In this document: positions 1-12,736 of the stretch, piece after piece
How the letters are laid out: each line of letters opens with the position of its first letter
How positions within the stretch are numbered: position 1 is the stretch's first letter
Assembly (NCBI GenBank): GCA_030549335.1
Contig: CM060190.1
Coordinates: forward strand, 64,742,118-64,806,117
DNA from: Pontederia crassipes
Lineage: Eukaryota > Streptophyta > Magnoliopsida > Commelinales > Pontederiaceae
Length of the DNA: 64,000 nucleotides
Direction: 5' to 3'
The notes under the pieces: model-generated
Told to the model about the DNA's origin: nothing
What the model saw: the letters and a program-made list of their open reading frames with translations, nothing else
The model's database searches: none
Made by a program: the position numbers and the translations under genes

Positions 1-901
1 AAAAAAATAGGGAAAACAATGATTCAAATCCAAATCATACGTACCTTAGAAAATTTCCATTTTTCTATTTTCTTTTGCTTTGGTGCCATGTTGCCTTCCT
101 TCCTTATTTGGTTTAGCCAACTTTAGAGAACAAGACTTTCCTTTTTAACCTTCTCTCCCATTTTTTTCTATTTCTGGCCGACCACACGAAAGGAAGTAAT
201 TTCTTTTTTTTCCTTTTTAGGTCATGCAAGGTAAGTCGGTAATCACGTTTCCATTTATTTTATTTTTGCACGATTTTACGGTGATGTGGCAGCTCACCTT
301 TGAAACTAAATTACTTGTGAGGTGAGCTGTCATTCCACCGAAAGCTGTTCTTTTTTTTTTCTTTTAAGGTAAGTCGGTAAAATGGTCTCCAATCCTATTT
401 AATTATTTTAGGTGATTAAATCTACCATGTGATGATAACAAAATTGGTAGATACCAACTACTTAATTAATTAGCATAATTTTTAATTAGGAGAAGATTTA
501 CTAAACTATTATCGGAAGGTTAATTCAAATTTATTGAATAATGATATTAGTATGCATAATCTCAGCAGATCTTATCTTGATACATGAATGGATGGTAATA
601 AGTCAATTAAAACTCTCATAACTTTAAATCATTTGTATATACCTTTAGTACGAGAAGATTAGGATAATATATATATATATATAGATATAGATAGCACCAG
701 CACATGCTAACTAATTAATTATTTTAATAAACAATTAAGCATGTTAATGCTAGCTTTATACTAATCCAATAATATTAAATTCAACTTGATGATATAATAT
801 TTTATGGAATTTGTCACTAGAGCTCATTAATAATTTACTTTTTTAAAAAAATCACCATTAAATTTAATTAGTTAAAGAAATATTTAACTTGGGATATTAC
901 A
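1..901 (-). repeat. 3' LTR (partial) of the retrotransposon
   Basis: This is the terminal part of the second LTR, cut by the window start. It aligns with 6811-7700 along its whole length. Differences are scattered substitutions, plus a longer TA run at 668-681 than at 7482-7489. High similarity between the two LTRs suggests a fairly recent insertion. Confidence 0.8.
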
Positions 902-3900
902 TTCTTTCCCCGTTAAATAAAATTCGTCCTCAAATTTTGATATGGTCCAACTTACTAAAAATAAAATTTAAAATTTTGTTCATTGACATTATAATTTGTA
1001 ATTATCTCCTTGTCCTTGTGATTTTTTTTCTCTAACACTAGTGATGCTTTTATTATATTATGCTTCAGTAATCTCTATTCCTTACTATAGTTCAATGTGT
1101 AGGAATTATTAGTACTTCATAACCATGTAAGAAGTCAATCCAATGTTAGAAGTACTCATTTTAATGTGATATTTTCAAACAGTGGTGACATATCATATAT
1201 AAGGAAATATAAATTTCCATTTGGCTATCGATGTGGATGTATAAAGTTCTATCAAAAAAATAATTCTCCCTTCAAGTCTCAATACCCATGCTTGATTTTG
1301 TACGACTAAATAAACATAAACATTAATTTTCAGACATTTTTTTGGGGCTCATGCACAACACTAGTAATGGGTAAAATACCCATACTCAGATGAGTTGATC
1401 ATGACACTTGAAAAAAATATTGACTTATTGGATACAAAGAACAATCTCTGACATGCATTCAACAAATTTTTTTTAAAACATCACTTATCATCTATAGGAA
1501 TAAAGGTTAGTGCGTGAATGATTTGTAAATATGACTTTTTCTTTCTTATTAGTTTACGGTAGTGAAATATTGGTTTGAGTTTGTGATCGAAGATCGAAAA
1601 GGCGTCCCCTTCCAATCATTCTTTTACTAAGCTCTTCACCAACACTTCACAAAAAAAAAAACTATGATTTCCCTCAAGCCCCCGAATGATGACCAGAGGA
1701 GGCCTCCCCCCAATACATCATTCGATAAGCTTACTAAAACACTCTTCAAACTCTTAGGTCGGTTGACAAAGTAAAATCATGAATGATAAGTCATTCATCA
1801 CCCATAGAAAAGTGGCGATGGTGATTCCATTAATCATGCTCGATGAGATGGAACAAACGAAGGCAAACTAAGGTCAACTATAAATTGATGCACAAAGATA
1901 GTAACTTTGAATCGATAACAATTATTCAAAGATCATTGATAATTTCAAATTTTGGAATGATGTATGGTGGTTCAATCACTCGGAAAATGTGAGATGTGAC
2001 AAATGAAAGCGATCTAAAAATTCATACTGAAATATTGAATTGCAGTCGACAATGATCAATCAATAATCATTAGTGATTCCGAATTCTATAGTAATGAGTG
2101 AGGGTTGACTATAAGTCTAATATCAACATCAGTAATTAAAGAATTCACAATGCTTTGAAAATTATTAATAATGATTCCAACCTATTAATAAAAGTTTATT
2201 GGTCATTGAATGATTTGAACCCTACTAAATAAGTATCACTTTTCAATATTAAACAAAGACGATCGTTGGTTCTTCAAAACTTTATACCTAATTTAATGGT
2301 GTTATCCTCAATCTTTTTCTTTAATGTTATATAATTTCCTCAAATATGGGCAACACACATTGCTACAATAAAATTATAATATATTCCCCTTAATAATTGT
2401 TCCTACCAAATTTCCATTAGCACATATAATCTTATTCTTCTTTAATGTTCTCAAACTTGGAAAAGACATCTCAAAGTCATCTTTACATATATCTAATGCC
2501 GATGAATATGAACTTGTATTAAACAAACATTTATATATCTATATGGTTTTCATAACTACCATATTGAAATTTGACTTATATTACCTGACACATCCCCTAT
2601 ATTGATTTTCAGACTATTCAGAACAATATTACTTATAGCTTCATCTATTCTTCCTATCTTCCTATTCGTATGTATGATTAAAATGTATCCCGACCTTGGG
2701 GAATACAAACTATAAAGTTTATTCATGTGGAGGTCATTCAAAAATTTTGGGTAACCGATATTGCTTGCGAAATATCAAAATATAGGGTGTTCAGGTCCAA
2801 TTTGTTTGACGCATCTTCTCTAATTATAATATCGGTAATATAAACATAACTACTATTTGACTCTCGTACATATGAACATTCTACTTCATTTGGATGGATT
2901 ATAGATATTACCCTCATCTTATTCAAAGTATTTATTCCAAAATAAAATATCTTATATGACTAAAAATTTTGTGTCATGACATTATAGTGTATGAACTTTT
3001 CTTCCTTGTCCTATGTCTCTTATAACCTAAAATAAGAATTGGACATTCTCTAAACAATATGTTCTCGTCCAAACCAATAGTTTTGAACATACCAAATCAT
3101 ATGTAAGTAATCTGATTCATTTTTTCTTAAAATGTGCACAAGAAACACATCATGAACATTCGAGAGTTAAGGGATAAACTTTTAATATGACCAACATGAT
3201 TCTCAAATGATCTTGTGTATTAGATACGTGATCCTTCTGTTATGACCAACATGGTCCCCTACCATACGGTCATGCCAAAACTCACTAATATTGACACCCA
3301 ATTTTGTTTATAATGGTTTTGCAAAATAGGGTTCAAATGTTTTCATGACTTATACGAGTCTATGAACATGTTAAGATGTCATCAACAAAAATAATTGTAA
3401 TTTAATAAAAGAACAGTTCGAAATTCATATTTATCATATCAATAAAGACTGTTGAGCATTAAAATGTCCCAAGACGTTATAAAAACTTATAATGATCATA
3501 TCATGTTTTAAATGCTCTTTTACATATAACATTTTTTCCAATGTTGTTAAAATCTTAAATCAAGCGTAGGGAACTCAAGGGACACCTTGTAGTTGATCAA
3601 TCAAATACCATATATATGTGTATAACAGATATTCATCACAATCACTACTTTAAGTTGTCTACCATAAATGGCCAACTTGGTGACTCTTCTTTCTTTGTGA
3701 TGAATAAACCTATAGCTCATAGTTTTAATTGGATTAAACCCTTATACGAAGGCTTATACAATTCATTTTGTATTGTTTGATATGAAGTACTAAAAGGTAA
3801 AAATAATTCTATGAGCAAGGTCAATAAAGAATTTCATCACTCTATCTAGAGTAGGACACATCACTCCTATCACATCCATTTGGAAACTCCTTAAACATGT

Positions 3901-4521
3901 GTATTTTTTTTCGAAAAGTACTCATATATTTTTTTTATTAAATAATCAAAATCTGTCACATCATTTCCGAAGTAATTTATTCTCATAGATTAATAGATTA
4001 GAGAACCTATACCTACTTCCCATAAAATAAAAATAATGGTTGATTTAGATAAAAAGGCAATCATCTTCTTATGTCAACTTAAACATACATGTCACACAAC
4101 TAATCATACATGAAAATCACATCAAATTCATACGAATACGAAACAATCATGGCAATAACAAAGTTCGCATTTCCAACTATGCATTATTGATATACGACAT
4201 GTGAATAACAAGGCATTACCTTGAAGAATAAAAATCATAAAATAGTACTTGATAGTTTTTTTTAGATGACATGCCAATTCACATATACAAGTCAATGTAT
4301 AAGGGTGTGATATATAGGGTCACAATTGATCATAAGCGTACATCACCATCACATTGTGAAAGGTCACACATTAGTATCTATATGATATCGCACTATAATC
4401 CCCAAATTGACACCACTCAAGATAAACATAAGAACCCCACTATAAGCATAACAATGTCATCCTAGACATAACTGTGCAAAAAATTAACAAAGGAAATGAC
4501 CTATTGCTCTGATATCATAAT

Positions 4522-7500
4522 TGTCACGATCCCAATTTAACCCGTGAGTTAAATCAGGATTCGCGACTCATTACGGACGATCAAACAAAATTATGAAGGA
4601 ATGCAGAAACGTGATGGAATTTATTATCATTTTTTTACATAACAATAAAAGTATAACATTAAACAAATTACACAATATGTGATGATCATTTCAGAGAAAA
4701 TCAACTTCCTTAAGTTTTACATTTCACAAAATGACTTTGCCTTCTTACAACATATAAAATATTACATATCCATTACACATACCCAAACCTCTCGACATCC
4801 TAATAGAAGGATACGAGGGACTCAAATCTTTTCATCTTACCACGAACCCTTCAAATACTATCACCTCGCATGATTCCCAAGAATTATCAAAAAAATGTTA
4901 GAAACAACAGAGTGAACTAAAATAACTCAGTAAGTTGATAACTCATAGCCTATGTGATACCAACTAATCAATTCGGAGTGCCGTAGAAAAGCGTGCAATA
5001 ATCATAATAGAAAAATAGGTATTTTCATATATTCGATAATTACATATATAACATACTAATCAGAAATATCACACTCAACTTGCAATCAATATCATATGAA
5101 TCATATCAAACATATGTATGCAAATGCAACACTCTCATATGAATGCACGGATCACCAACTAGCCAGTGGTCGGTAGGTGGACTTTAGAGGTGGCTCCCAT
5201 CGCGATGTAGCACTTAGCTCCATTCTACCTCATCCCTTTCGGAGAACAAATCATATAGCGATAGGTGGACTCCAGAGGTGGCCCATACGGATTCTAGAGG
5301 TGGCCCCCATCGCGACTACTCACGATGTGGCACTTAACTCCGCATGACAATTAGCTCCAGTCTATCTCATCCCATTTCTGGGGAACAAAATGATGCATTA
5401 GATTCTAGAGGTAGTTTTCATCGTGATCAGCGATGTAGCACTTAGCTCCAACCATCACATATGCAGATGTAGGCAGATGCAGATGCATGATTCATCATAT
5501 AATAATTTCATATCAAAGATCAAAAGATTAACCATATCTTGTAATTCAAACATCAGAAGATGAATCATGTCGAACACTAATTCAAACGGAATATGATTGC
5601 ATTTTATTAAATCAATAATTAACATACTACATATACTTTTCAATTGTACCATCACTCGATCAATTATTTCAAACAGAACAATATTGCACTTCTCGTAATC
5701 CATTCATATCATATCACATATGCTTTTCAAATGTGCAATCATACAATCATTCATATATACTTTTTATAATTGCATTTCTCAAAATTAATTCACATCAATC
5801 CAAAACATATTAAATACATATAACAATCGATGTCACACCGAATTCAAAAGATATGAATACATAGAGTAGGAGAAATCAACTTACCTTATATGGATAATAG
5901 CAAAAGACTTTTCTCGTTCTTTTTCTTACATTAATCTTCTTTCCTATAACAATAATATATGTTCATATTATTATTATAAAATTAACACCAACCTAGCAGA
6001 CAAATATATACGATTCATGCGTTCAATCTTCTTGCTTTACCCATCAAAAGTGTATTATGATATCTTGCTCACTTGGTAAAAGAAAATTCATATCTTTTAA
6101 ATTAAACAATCAATTATTGTGATTCCAATTTTCTTTAACTACGAACTACATTATTTCCAATTATTCGATGTTTTAGATTTTATCTCACAAGGATAGCTTA
6201 TAAAAAAAATCAACACTCAACACACATTTCATGCTCATTCTATCTTCTAGCAGACTAACTAACATGGGTTATAAATTTTATAACTTTTGATTCAAAAGTA
6301 AAAATAATTGCAATATAATTTTATTTGACAGCAAACCTTCTAAAGTACAACATACATAAATTTTCATGATAAAAAACACCTCATTATTACTTATAAAAAT
6401 TCATACCACTCATTATATTCATAACTTTCTATATCCAAATTATTTTGAATTGACTCAAATTATATTAGAACCCTTATTCACGCAAGGTCCTTAGTCTTAA
6501 AATTCATATTTTACTTCTAAATATATAATTTTTAATCCAATGTGCTAATTCGGTAGGATAGCAAAACATAGCACACAAAATCTCTAATAACTCTTTCTTA
6601 ACACTAAACTTCTAAATAATCATTTTCTATAGGTTCCACGGTCTTTATAATCATTATAATATATTTTAACAATACGTTGAACATTCGGCTACTAAACTTA
6701 GAATCAGATAATTGTTCCTTCTAGTTTTGATTTTTCATATATCCAAGTGGTTGGGCAAATTTCATTAATCCAATCAATAGAAAATGCATGACTTTACATT
6801 TAAAGCACCAAAAAAAATTGGGAAAACAATGATTCAAATCCAAATCATACGTACCTTAGAAAATTTCCATTTTTCTATTTTCTTTTGCTTTGGTGCCATG
6901 TTGTCTTCCTTCCTTATTTGGTTGGTTTGGCCAACTTTAGAGAACAAGACTCTTTCCTTTTTAACCTTCTCTCCCATTTTTTTTCTATTTCTGGCCGACC
7001 ACGAAAGGAAGTAATTTCTTTTTTTTCCTTTTTAGGTCATGCAAGGTAAGTCGGTAATCACGTTTCCATTTATTTTATTTTTGCATGATTTTACAGTGAT
7101 GTGTCAGTTCACCTTTGAAACTAAATTACTTGTGAGGTGAGCTGTCATTCCACCGAAAATTGTTCTTTTTTTTCTTTTAAGGTAAGTCGGTAAAATGGTC
7201 TCCAATCCTATTTAATTATTTTAGGTGATTAAATCTACCATGTGATGATAACAAAATTGGTAGATACCAACCACTTAATTAATTAGCATAATTTTTAATT
7301 AGGAGAAGATTTACTAAACTATTATAGGAAGATTAATTCAAATTTATTGAATAATGATATTAGTATGCATAATCTCAGCAGATCTTATCTTGATACATGA
7401 ATGGATGGTAATAAGTCAATTAAAACTCTCATAACTTTAAATCATTTGTATATACCTTTAGTACGAGAAGATTAGGATAATATATATAGATAGCACTAGC

Positions 7501-7700
7501 ACACGCTAACTAATTAATTATTTTAATAAACAATTAAGCATATTAATGCTAGCTTTATACTAATCCAATAATATTAAATTCAACTTGGTGATATAATATT
7601 TTATAGAATTTGTCACTAGAGCTCATTAATAATTTACTTTTTTTAAAAAATCACCATTAAATTTAATTAGTTAAAGAAATATTTAACTTAAGATATTACA
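4522..7700 (-). repeat. 5' LTR (about 3.18 kb) of the retrotransposon
   Basis: The boundaries are TG...CA on the minus strand, placed by the repeat junction at 7700, the adjoining primer-binding site and the dinucleotide ends. At 3179 bp this is long for a plant LTR, and almost as long as the element's interior. It contains diverged direct sub-repeats at about 5160-5455 and no long open reading frame. Confidence 0.8.
5160..5455. repeat. Diverged direct repeats inside the LTR
   Basis: Three imperfect copies of a segment built on 'agaggtggc...catcgcgat...gtagcacttagctcca' lie in a row. The middle copy is longer and partly doubled. This part is more GC-rich than the rest of the LTR. Its function is unknown; LTR enhancers are often repeated, but nothing here proves that role. 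Confidence 0.6.
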
Positions 7701-9979
7701 AGACTGATGTTTGTCTAACAGGTCCTTATACACCCCAAGTACAATCATTGAGCTCACAGCAAGGCAGACTACAATACATCAAATGGGTTTAGACAAAAGT
7801 TACGATTTAACATGTCCACAATGAAAGAAATTATTAGGATTCTAATCATACAGGTGGGTCTTAACATACTATCACATTTTTTGTAGAGAGGATGATGGAT
7901 AGTGAGGATTATAGTTCGATCTGATAAGGTTTAAGATTCATCATGCAGGTATGGAAAGATTTCAATTAATCCAAGGTGATTTAAGAATCCTCTTATCTTG
8001 TGGTGCAAAAAAAATTCTCTTTTTATTGTTGGCCCTTATTCCTCGAACTCTCCTTCTTTCCTCCTCGCCATGGGTCTGAGAAGGTTCAGCGGTGCATGGG
8101 TCACACTGATCTCCACCAGCCATCCATTCATTCCTGAATGGAGAAGGAAAAAGAGATTTTCCTTACTGCACAGGGAGAAGAAATAAAGAAAAAAAATAAT
8201 TTTTGGGTTCTCAGAAATTCTTCTTCTCACTTTGGCTGCGCCTTCCTTCGTCCGGGTATCTTAACACTTGCCCTCGATTAGAAATTTCGTTCTTGTGCTC
8301 CAACAACTCTGTAATTTGAGTGGAAAAGTAAGAATGAGAAACAAAGGACGAACATATCAATCACTAATACATTTGATTACGTTTATTTTTAATGTTCGAA
8401 TCCTTACCATCATTATAGAAATTAATCATTCCCTAATCTCTGACATTAAATTTTTAATGATGATTAAAATCAATTGCATTAGTCCTAGAAAGTGGGAAGG
8501 ACGTCCATTAACAAAATGGACGTTGGTTTTGATTTTTTTGCCAGGTGTTACATCTAATATCCAATATTATTTATTATAAAAAAATTGATTATAGTATTTA
8601 TTTTTAAATTATAACTTCCTATAAAAATCATTTGTCATCATTTTCATTCAAACTTATCATTTATCTTCTTAACAAACATATTTTATCTTTACGAATTACA
8701 TATTTATTTATGTAATGGTTTCATTTATTTTGTTTAAACATTTAGCATAATAATATTAGTATAATTCATTATGCATTATACTATATTTTCTCACTTAATG
8801 AAACTTCCGTCCTCTGGAAGATGATCATCCAATGAAATAATAATACGATAACAACTTACTTGTTTTAAAAAAATCTTAATTTATCAATCAAATATATTCT
8901 GAAATCCCATAATTGTAATCCCTCGAGAAAATGAGTTAAATTTGAATAAGGAAAAATGGAGGAAGGAAGGAGAAAGGGGAAGTGAGGAAAAGTTGAGGGG
9001 AGAGAAAAAAATTATCTTGTCTGGAAAAAGAGAGAGTGTTTCGGGGGAGCATGAGTTGCCACGATTAGGTCTCCTTGACATGTGTCGATTTGGAAATTTT
9101 AGAATTTTTTGATTGGTAAATAATCGGATGGACTTTTAAGTCTCACTTTTTAGACTCGATCGAGATTGGATATGAGTGGTGAAAACTTAAATTCATACCG
9201 ACCCGATAACATATATTATATTAGTATGAAATTATTTTAAAATATTATATTTTACTTTAATTAAAATTCTATAGTTTATTATATTCATATCTTAAACAAA
9301 TATTATATTGTTATATATGTAATTTAATTAATAATTATCATATTTATATGATAATATTAGATATTTTTATTATATTTATTATATATATATTTATAATTAA
9401 TTTGAGACAATAAGATATTTTTTGTTTTTTTATTTAATTGGGGTGTTCCGATCTCATTCGGGATGAGATTCTCCTTTTTTTTAAATCCGAAGTAAATGAG
9501 GGCAAGATCAAGATCCCATTTCGAACTCACATTTTCTCACCCATAGATTGTGCTCTCGAGCGTGAAAAATATAAGAGGAATTAAAAATGAGTAAGATAAT
9601 GTCCCATATTTAAATTCTAAAAGTTAAAGGAAAAAGATAAAATATCTACTATAATTCTCACATAAGTGCAAAAAAAAAGTAAATTATAAAATTGAGCAGC
9701 CTAATGAGGAAGATCATTTAACGTTTCAAGTGATTGCTGATTAATGATGGTTGGTCCAATCAAAAATCGTGATTGTGTCCTGAGCTTGCTAGATAATATT
9801 CTTAAGGGCAATTTGAATATTGAAACATCTATTTTTTTTAGTTTCATGTGAATAATTAAATTGATAAATTAGTTTGAATGTGTTTGAGTATGATGAAATA
9901 TAATGATGCGAAATAAAAAGCTCCTGATTCTACTTAGTTTCATGTTCAAATATTTTTTTAGTTTCTCAAGAGACTTATG
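7701..9979. other. Intergenic, no gene recognised
   Basis: Mostly AT-rich. Several 60-100 codon frames occur at 7998-8579 and 8884-9081, but they have no family features and overlap on both strands. The stretch about 9130-9550, with phrases such as 'gacccgataac' and 'gggatgagattctcc' around an AT-rich core, resembles a decayed TIR element, but I could not fix its ends. Confidence 0.5.
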
Positions 9980-10713
9980 GGCTGCGTTTAGTAGCAGAAC
10001 TTGAGCAAGTTCTTATTCAAGTTCTGCCAAACACAGTGTGTGTCACGTGACGTTCGGATAGAACTTTTTGTCAAAAGTTCTTGCCTTCGACAAGAAATGC
10101 AAGAACGTTTCTTTTTCTTTTACTTTTTATGTTATGTCATTCGCAACTTTTAACTTTTTTTTTCTTTCATATTTTTTTTCAATTATTTTATAATGTATGT
10201 ATATATAATGTAGTATATATTAATACATTATTAATCATCTTATAAAATAAATTATTAAATATAATTACTTAAAAATTATGAAATATTTAATTCTTATAAT
10301 TAATAAATACTTTATTAAATAAAATTTTTAATTATTTTTTAAAAAATATATTATATTTAAATTGTAAATTATTATATTTGGATATTTAGATTTACATAAA
10401 TTATAATATTAATAATATTTAAAATATTTAATGAAATAAATAAATGAAATAATAATAATATCATAATTTATGTAAATTATAATATTAATAACATATTCTT
10501 ATTTACTATCATTTTATATCTCATAAAATAATAAAATATATTCTTAATTTTTATTTTTTAACCAGACACATACTAAAATTTATTTATCAAATCAATTTTT
10601 TAAATTTTCATCATTACTCTTTTTCATCCAAACACCAACTCAAATTTTTCAATCAAATCGATTAGTTCTCGAGAACTTACGAAAACTTAAAATCCCCGAT
10701 CCAAACACAACTT
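9980..10713. mobile_element. MITE with GGCTGYGTTTRG ends (copy 1)
   Basis: The left end GGCTGCGTTTAG and the right end CCAAACACAACTT mirror the ends of the element at 39531-40275. The interiors also match: both have the palindrome GTCACGTGAC near the left end, a pure AT core and a right part with 'tcatccaaacacc'. An 11-bp stem formed by GCAGAACTTGA and TCAAGTTCTGC lies at about 9993-10027. It carries no coding sequence. The exact right end and target duplication are uncertain in this copy. Confidence 0.6.
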
Positions 10714-10761
10714 CGAAATTTTTTTCTCAAAATAATAATGACCACGTTCTCTGTAACAATT

Positions 10762-11291
10762 ACTGATCGAAGTTAAATCACAAACGTCGGAGTGAAGCGA
10801 AAAATACGTTTAGGGGTGTGTCAGAATTGAAGTAGAGGAGAGGAATTTAACCAAGAGGATGTTCAAGTAACATTGATGAATCTGAATTAGAAATTTTTTC
10901 AAGGGACTGCTGAAATATTCTTTCTTTTTCTTTAAAGTAGTAATGGATACGCTATCGGAGAAATCTTGAGACTCCCAGGTACTGATCAAAGTTAAATCAC
11001 AAACGTCGGAGTGAAACGAAAAATACGTTTAGGGGTGTGTCAGAATTGAAATAGAGGAGAGGAACTTAACTAAGAGGATGTTCAAGTAATATTGATGAAT
11101 CTGAATTAGAAATTTTTTCAAGGGACTGTTGAAATATTCTTTCTTTTTCTTTAAAGTAGTAATAGACACGCTATCGGAGAAATTTTGAGACTCTCAGGTA
11201 TGATCGAAGTTAAATCACAAATATTATGCTGAGAGGAAAATACTTTTAGCGGTGTATCAGAATTAAAAGCAGAGGGAGGAACCTGACCAAG
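10762..11291. repeat. 219-bp tandem repeat, about 2.4 copies
   Basis: Unit 1 (10762-10980), unit 2 (10981-11199) and a partial, more diverged third unit (11200 to about 11291) all start with a version of 'actgatcgaagttaaatcac'. Units 1 and 2 differ by only a few substitutions. The third copy fades near 11291, beside a GC-rich block. No coding frame runs across the repeats. Confidence 0.85.
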
Positions 11292-12736
11292 AAGACAAGG
11301 AATGGCGGGTGCAGCACGAACTGCAAAGCGTGCGCTTAAGTCGGTTCCGACACTTCACTTCGTCATCTTTACGTCACAAGGCTGGGCGCTGCTCTTGACA
11401 CGTGCGCGCCGTGTGAGTTCCCAGACGCCAAGCACCAAGCTGACGACGCCGTCAGGATTCAGGAGCCCGCCGCTTCGTTCCTCGAGCACGCATGCGCACA
11501 ACGTTATGACGGCCGGCCGATACGAGAGCACACCGTTGTGTGCTATTAACCGCCTACAGATATTTGTGAATAAGACAATTAGAAATAATCGACACAATCG
11601 AATAATAAAATCGTATTCTTAAATCGTTGGAGGATAGTAATTTTAAATTCGACTCTTAGTATCATCATTTTAATCAAAATTTATTTTTATATTATTTTTT
11701 TCGAATATCATTATTTTAATCGAATGGTAATAATTTTGAACAAAGATATTTAGAAGTAAAACATCTGGACGGCACAAGAAGTGCAAATTCGAAGAGGACG
11801 AGAAAACCGACGTTCGAGAATGTTCCATGTCGAAACGCAGAATGCTCGCTCGTGGATTTACTATCGGTACCGGTGCAAAACGAATGCCTCCATATGGTGC
11901 TCGAGTCGGAACGATAAATATCATCCGGGGGATGTGGCAGGGTCCGCGGATAGATGACCACATGTATCTTTACTTTTGGTTCGATTTACGAGTATTTTAC
12001 CTTAAACATGTCCTTTTCATATCTCCATGAATTTTTTTTCCTTTCATAAGTTTATTAATGTTTTTAATCGTAAAAAAATAATATGAATTTTCTTTTGCGT
12101 TACAGTGACTTTTAAATTCAAAATTTGTTAAACACAATACTATTCTATTAACCAAACTTTTAGAGATATAATTAACTTTTATTTCACATTTCATTTTAAT
12201 TGAAATAATATTTCTTTTTCGTCTATCGTCATCCCCATATTCCAAAAGCAGCGTTAAATATTCAACAAGCGCGACAACAAAGAATTATGCTTATTAATCA
12301 TAAATTTTAATTTTAATTCAAACTTAAGTACTTAACTAGTCGAATTGTAATTAAAATATTGTATAACATTTTATATCTCAATCTCGTAGCAGATATACAC
12401 TTGTAAGATTCGAGTTAATTTAACGCTATAATTTTCTAGTATTCCCTTGAAACTCTTACAATGAGAATTTGATTAAAGAGTAAAATATTATGTCTGCGAT
12501 CAAATTAATAATTTCAAAATCTATTAGATTGCTTAATGTGTGAAGTTAAAAAAGAGAGTAAGTTTTTAATTACCGCAAAGGGAGGTTTTTGTACAGAAGA
12601 GGACAACATTGAACCACGGTGGCAAATCCGTAGAAACAAAAGAGCGTTGCACGAAATATTTGTATCTTCAGTAAAATATCTGGCGTCGAGTTCGCTCTCC
12701 TCGTTGGCCCTTTCCGTCCTCATCACTTCGTCTACA
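11292..12736. other. Upstream region of the F-box gene; GC-rich island at 11300-11560
   Basis: The 260-bp island at 11300-11560 is sharply GC-rich in AT-rich surroundings. It contains ACGT-core sites (TACGTCAC, GACACGTGC) of the kind bound by plant bZIP factors. A second mixed block lies at 11750-11960. Neither matches a gene family I know. They could be decayed gene fragments or distal regulatory DNA. The last 200 bp before the ATG are the likely 5' UTR and promoter; I see no clear TATA box. Confidence 0.4.

Larger units (their letters stand above)
1..7700 (-). mobile_element. Non-autonomous LTR retrotransposon, minus strand, truncated by window start
   Basis: Sequence 1-901 is repeated almost identically at about 6811-7700, so two LTRs are present. 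Read on the minus strand, the 5' LTR is 7700 to 4522. It starts TGTAATATC and ends CGTGACA. Four bases further on comes a primer-binding site, TGATATCAGAGC (4517-4506), one mismatch from the usual plant initiator-Met tRNA site. The internal region is 4521-902. It ends in a purine tract on the minus strand (913-902, ACGGGGAAAGAA), followed directly by the 3' LTR start TGTAATATCCC at 901. Only 901 bp of that 3' LTR lie in the window. The 3.6-kb interior has no long reading frame, so the element looks like a LARD or a decayed gypsy/copia derivative. The left target duplication is outside the window; the right flank begins AGACT. Confidence 0.85.

Noticed and set aside
12536-12736. Upstream in-frame ATG for the F-box gene
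   Set aside because: The segment has AT-rich, non-coding composition and lacks conservation signals; the ATG at 12737 begins the typical acidic/basic N-terminus.
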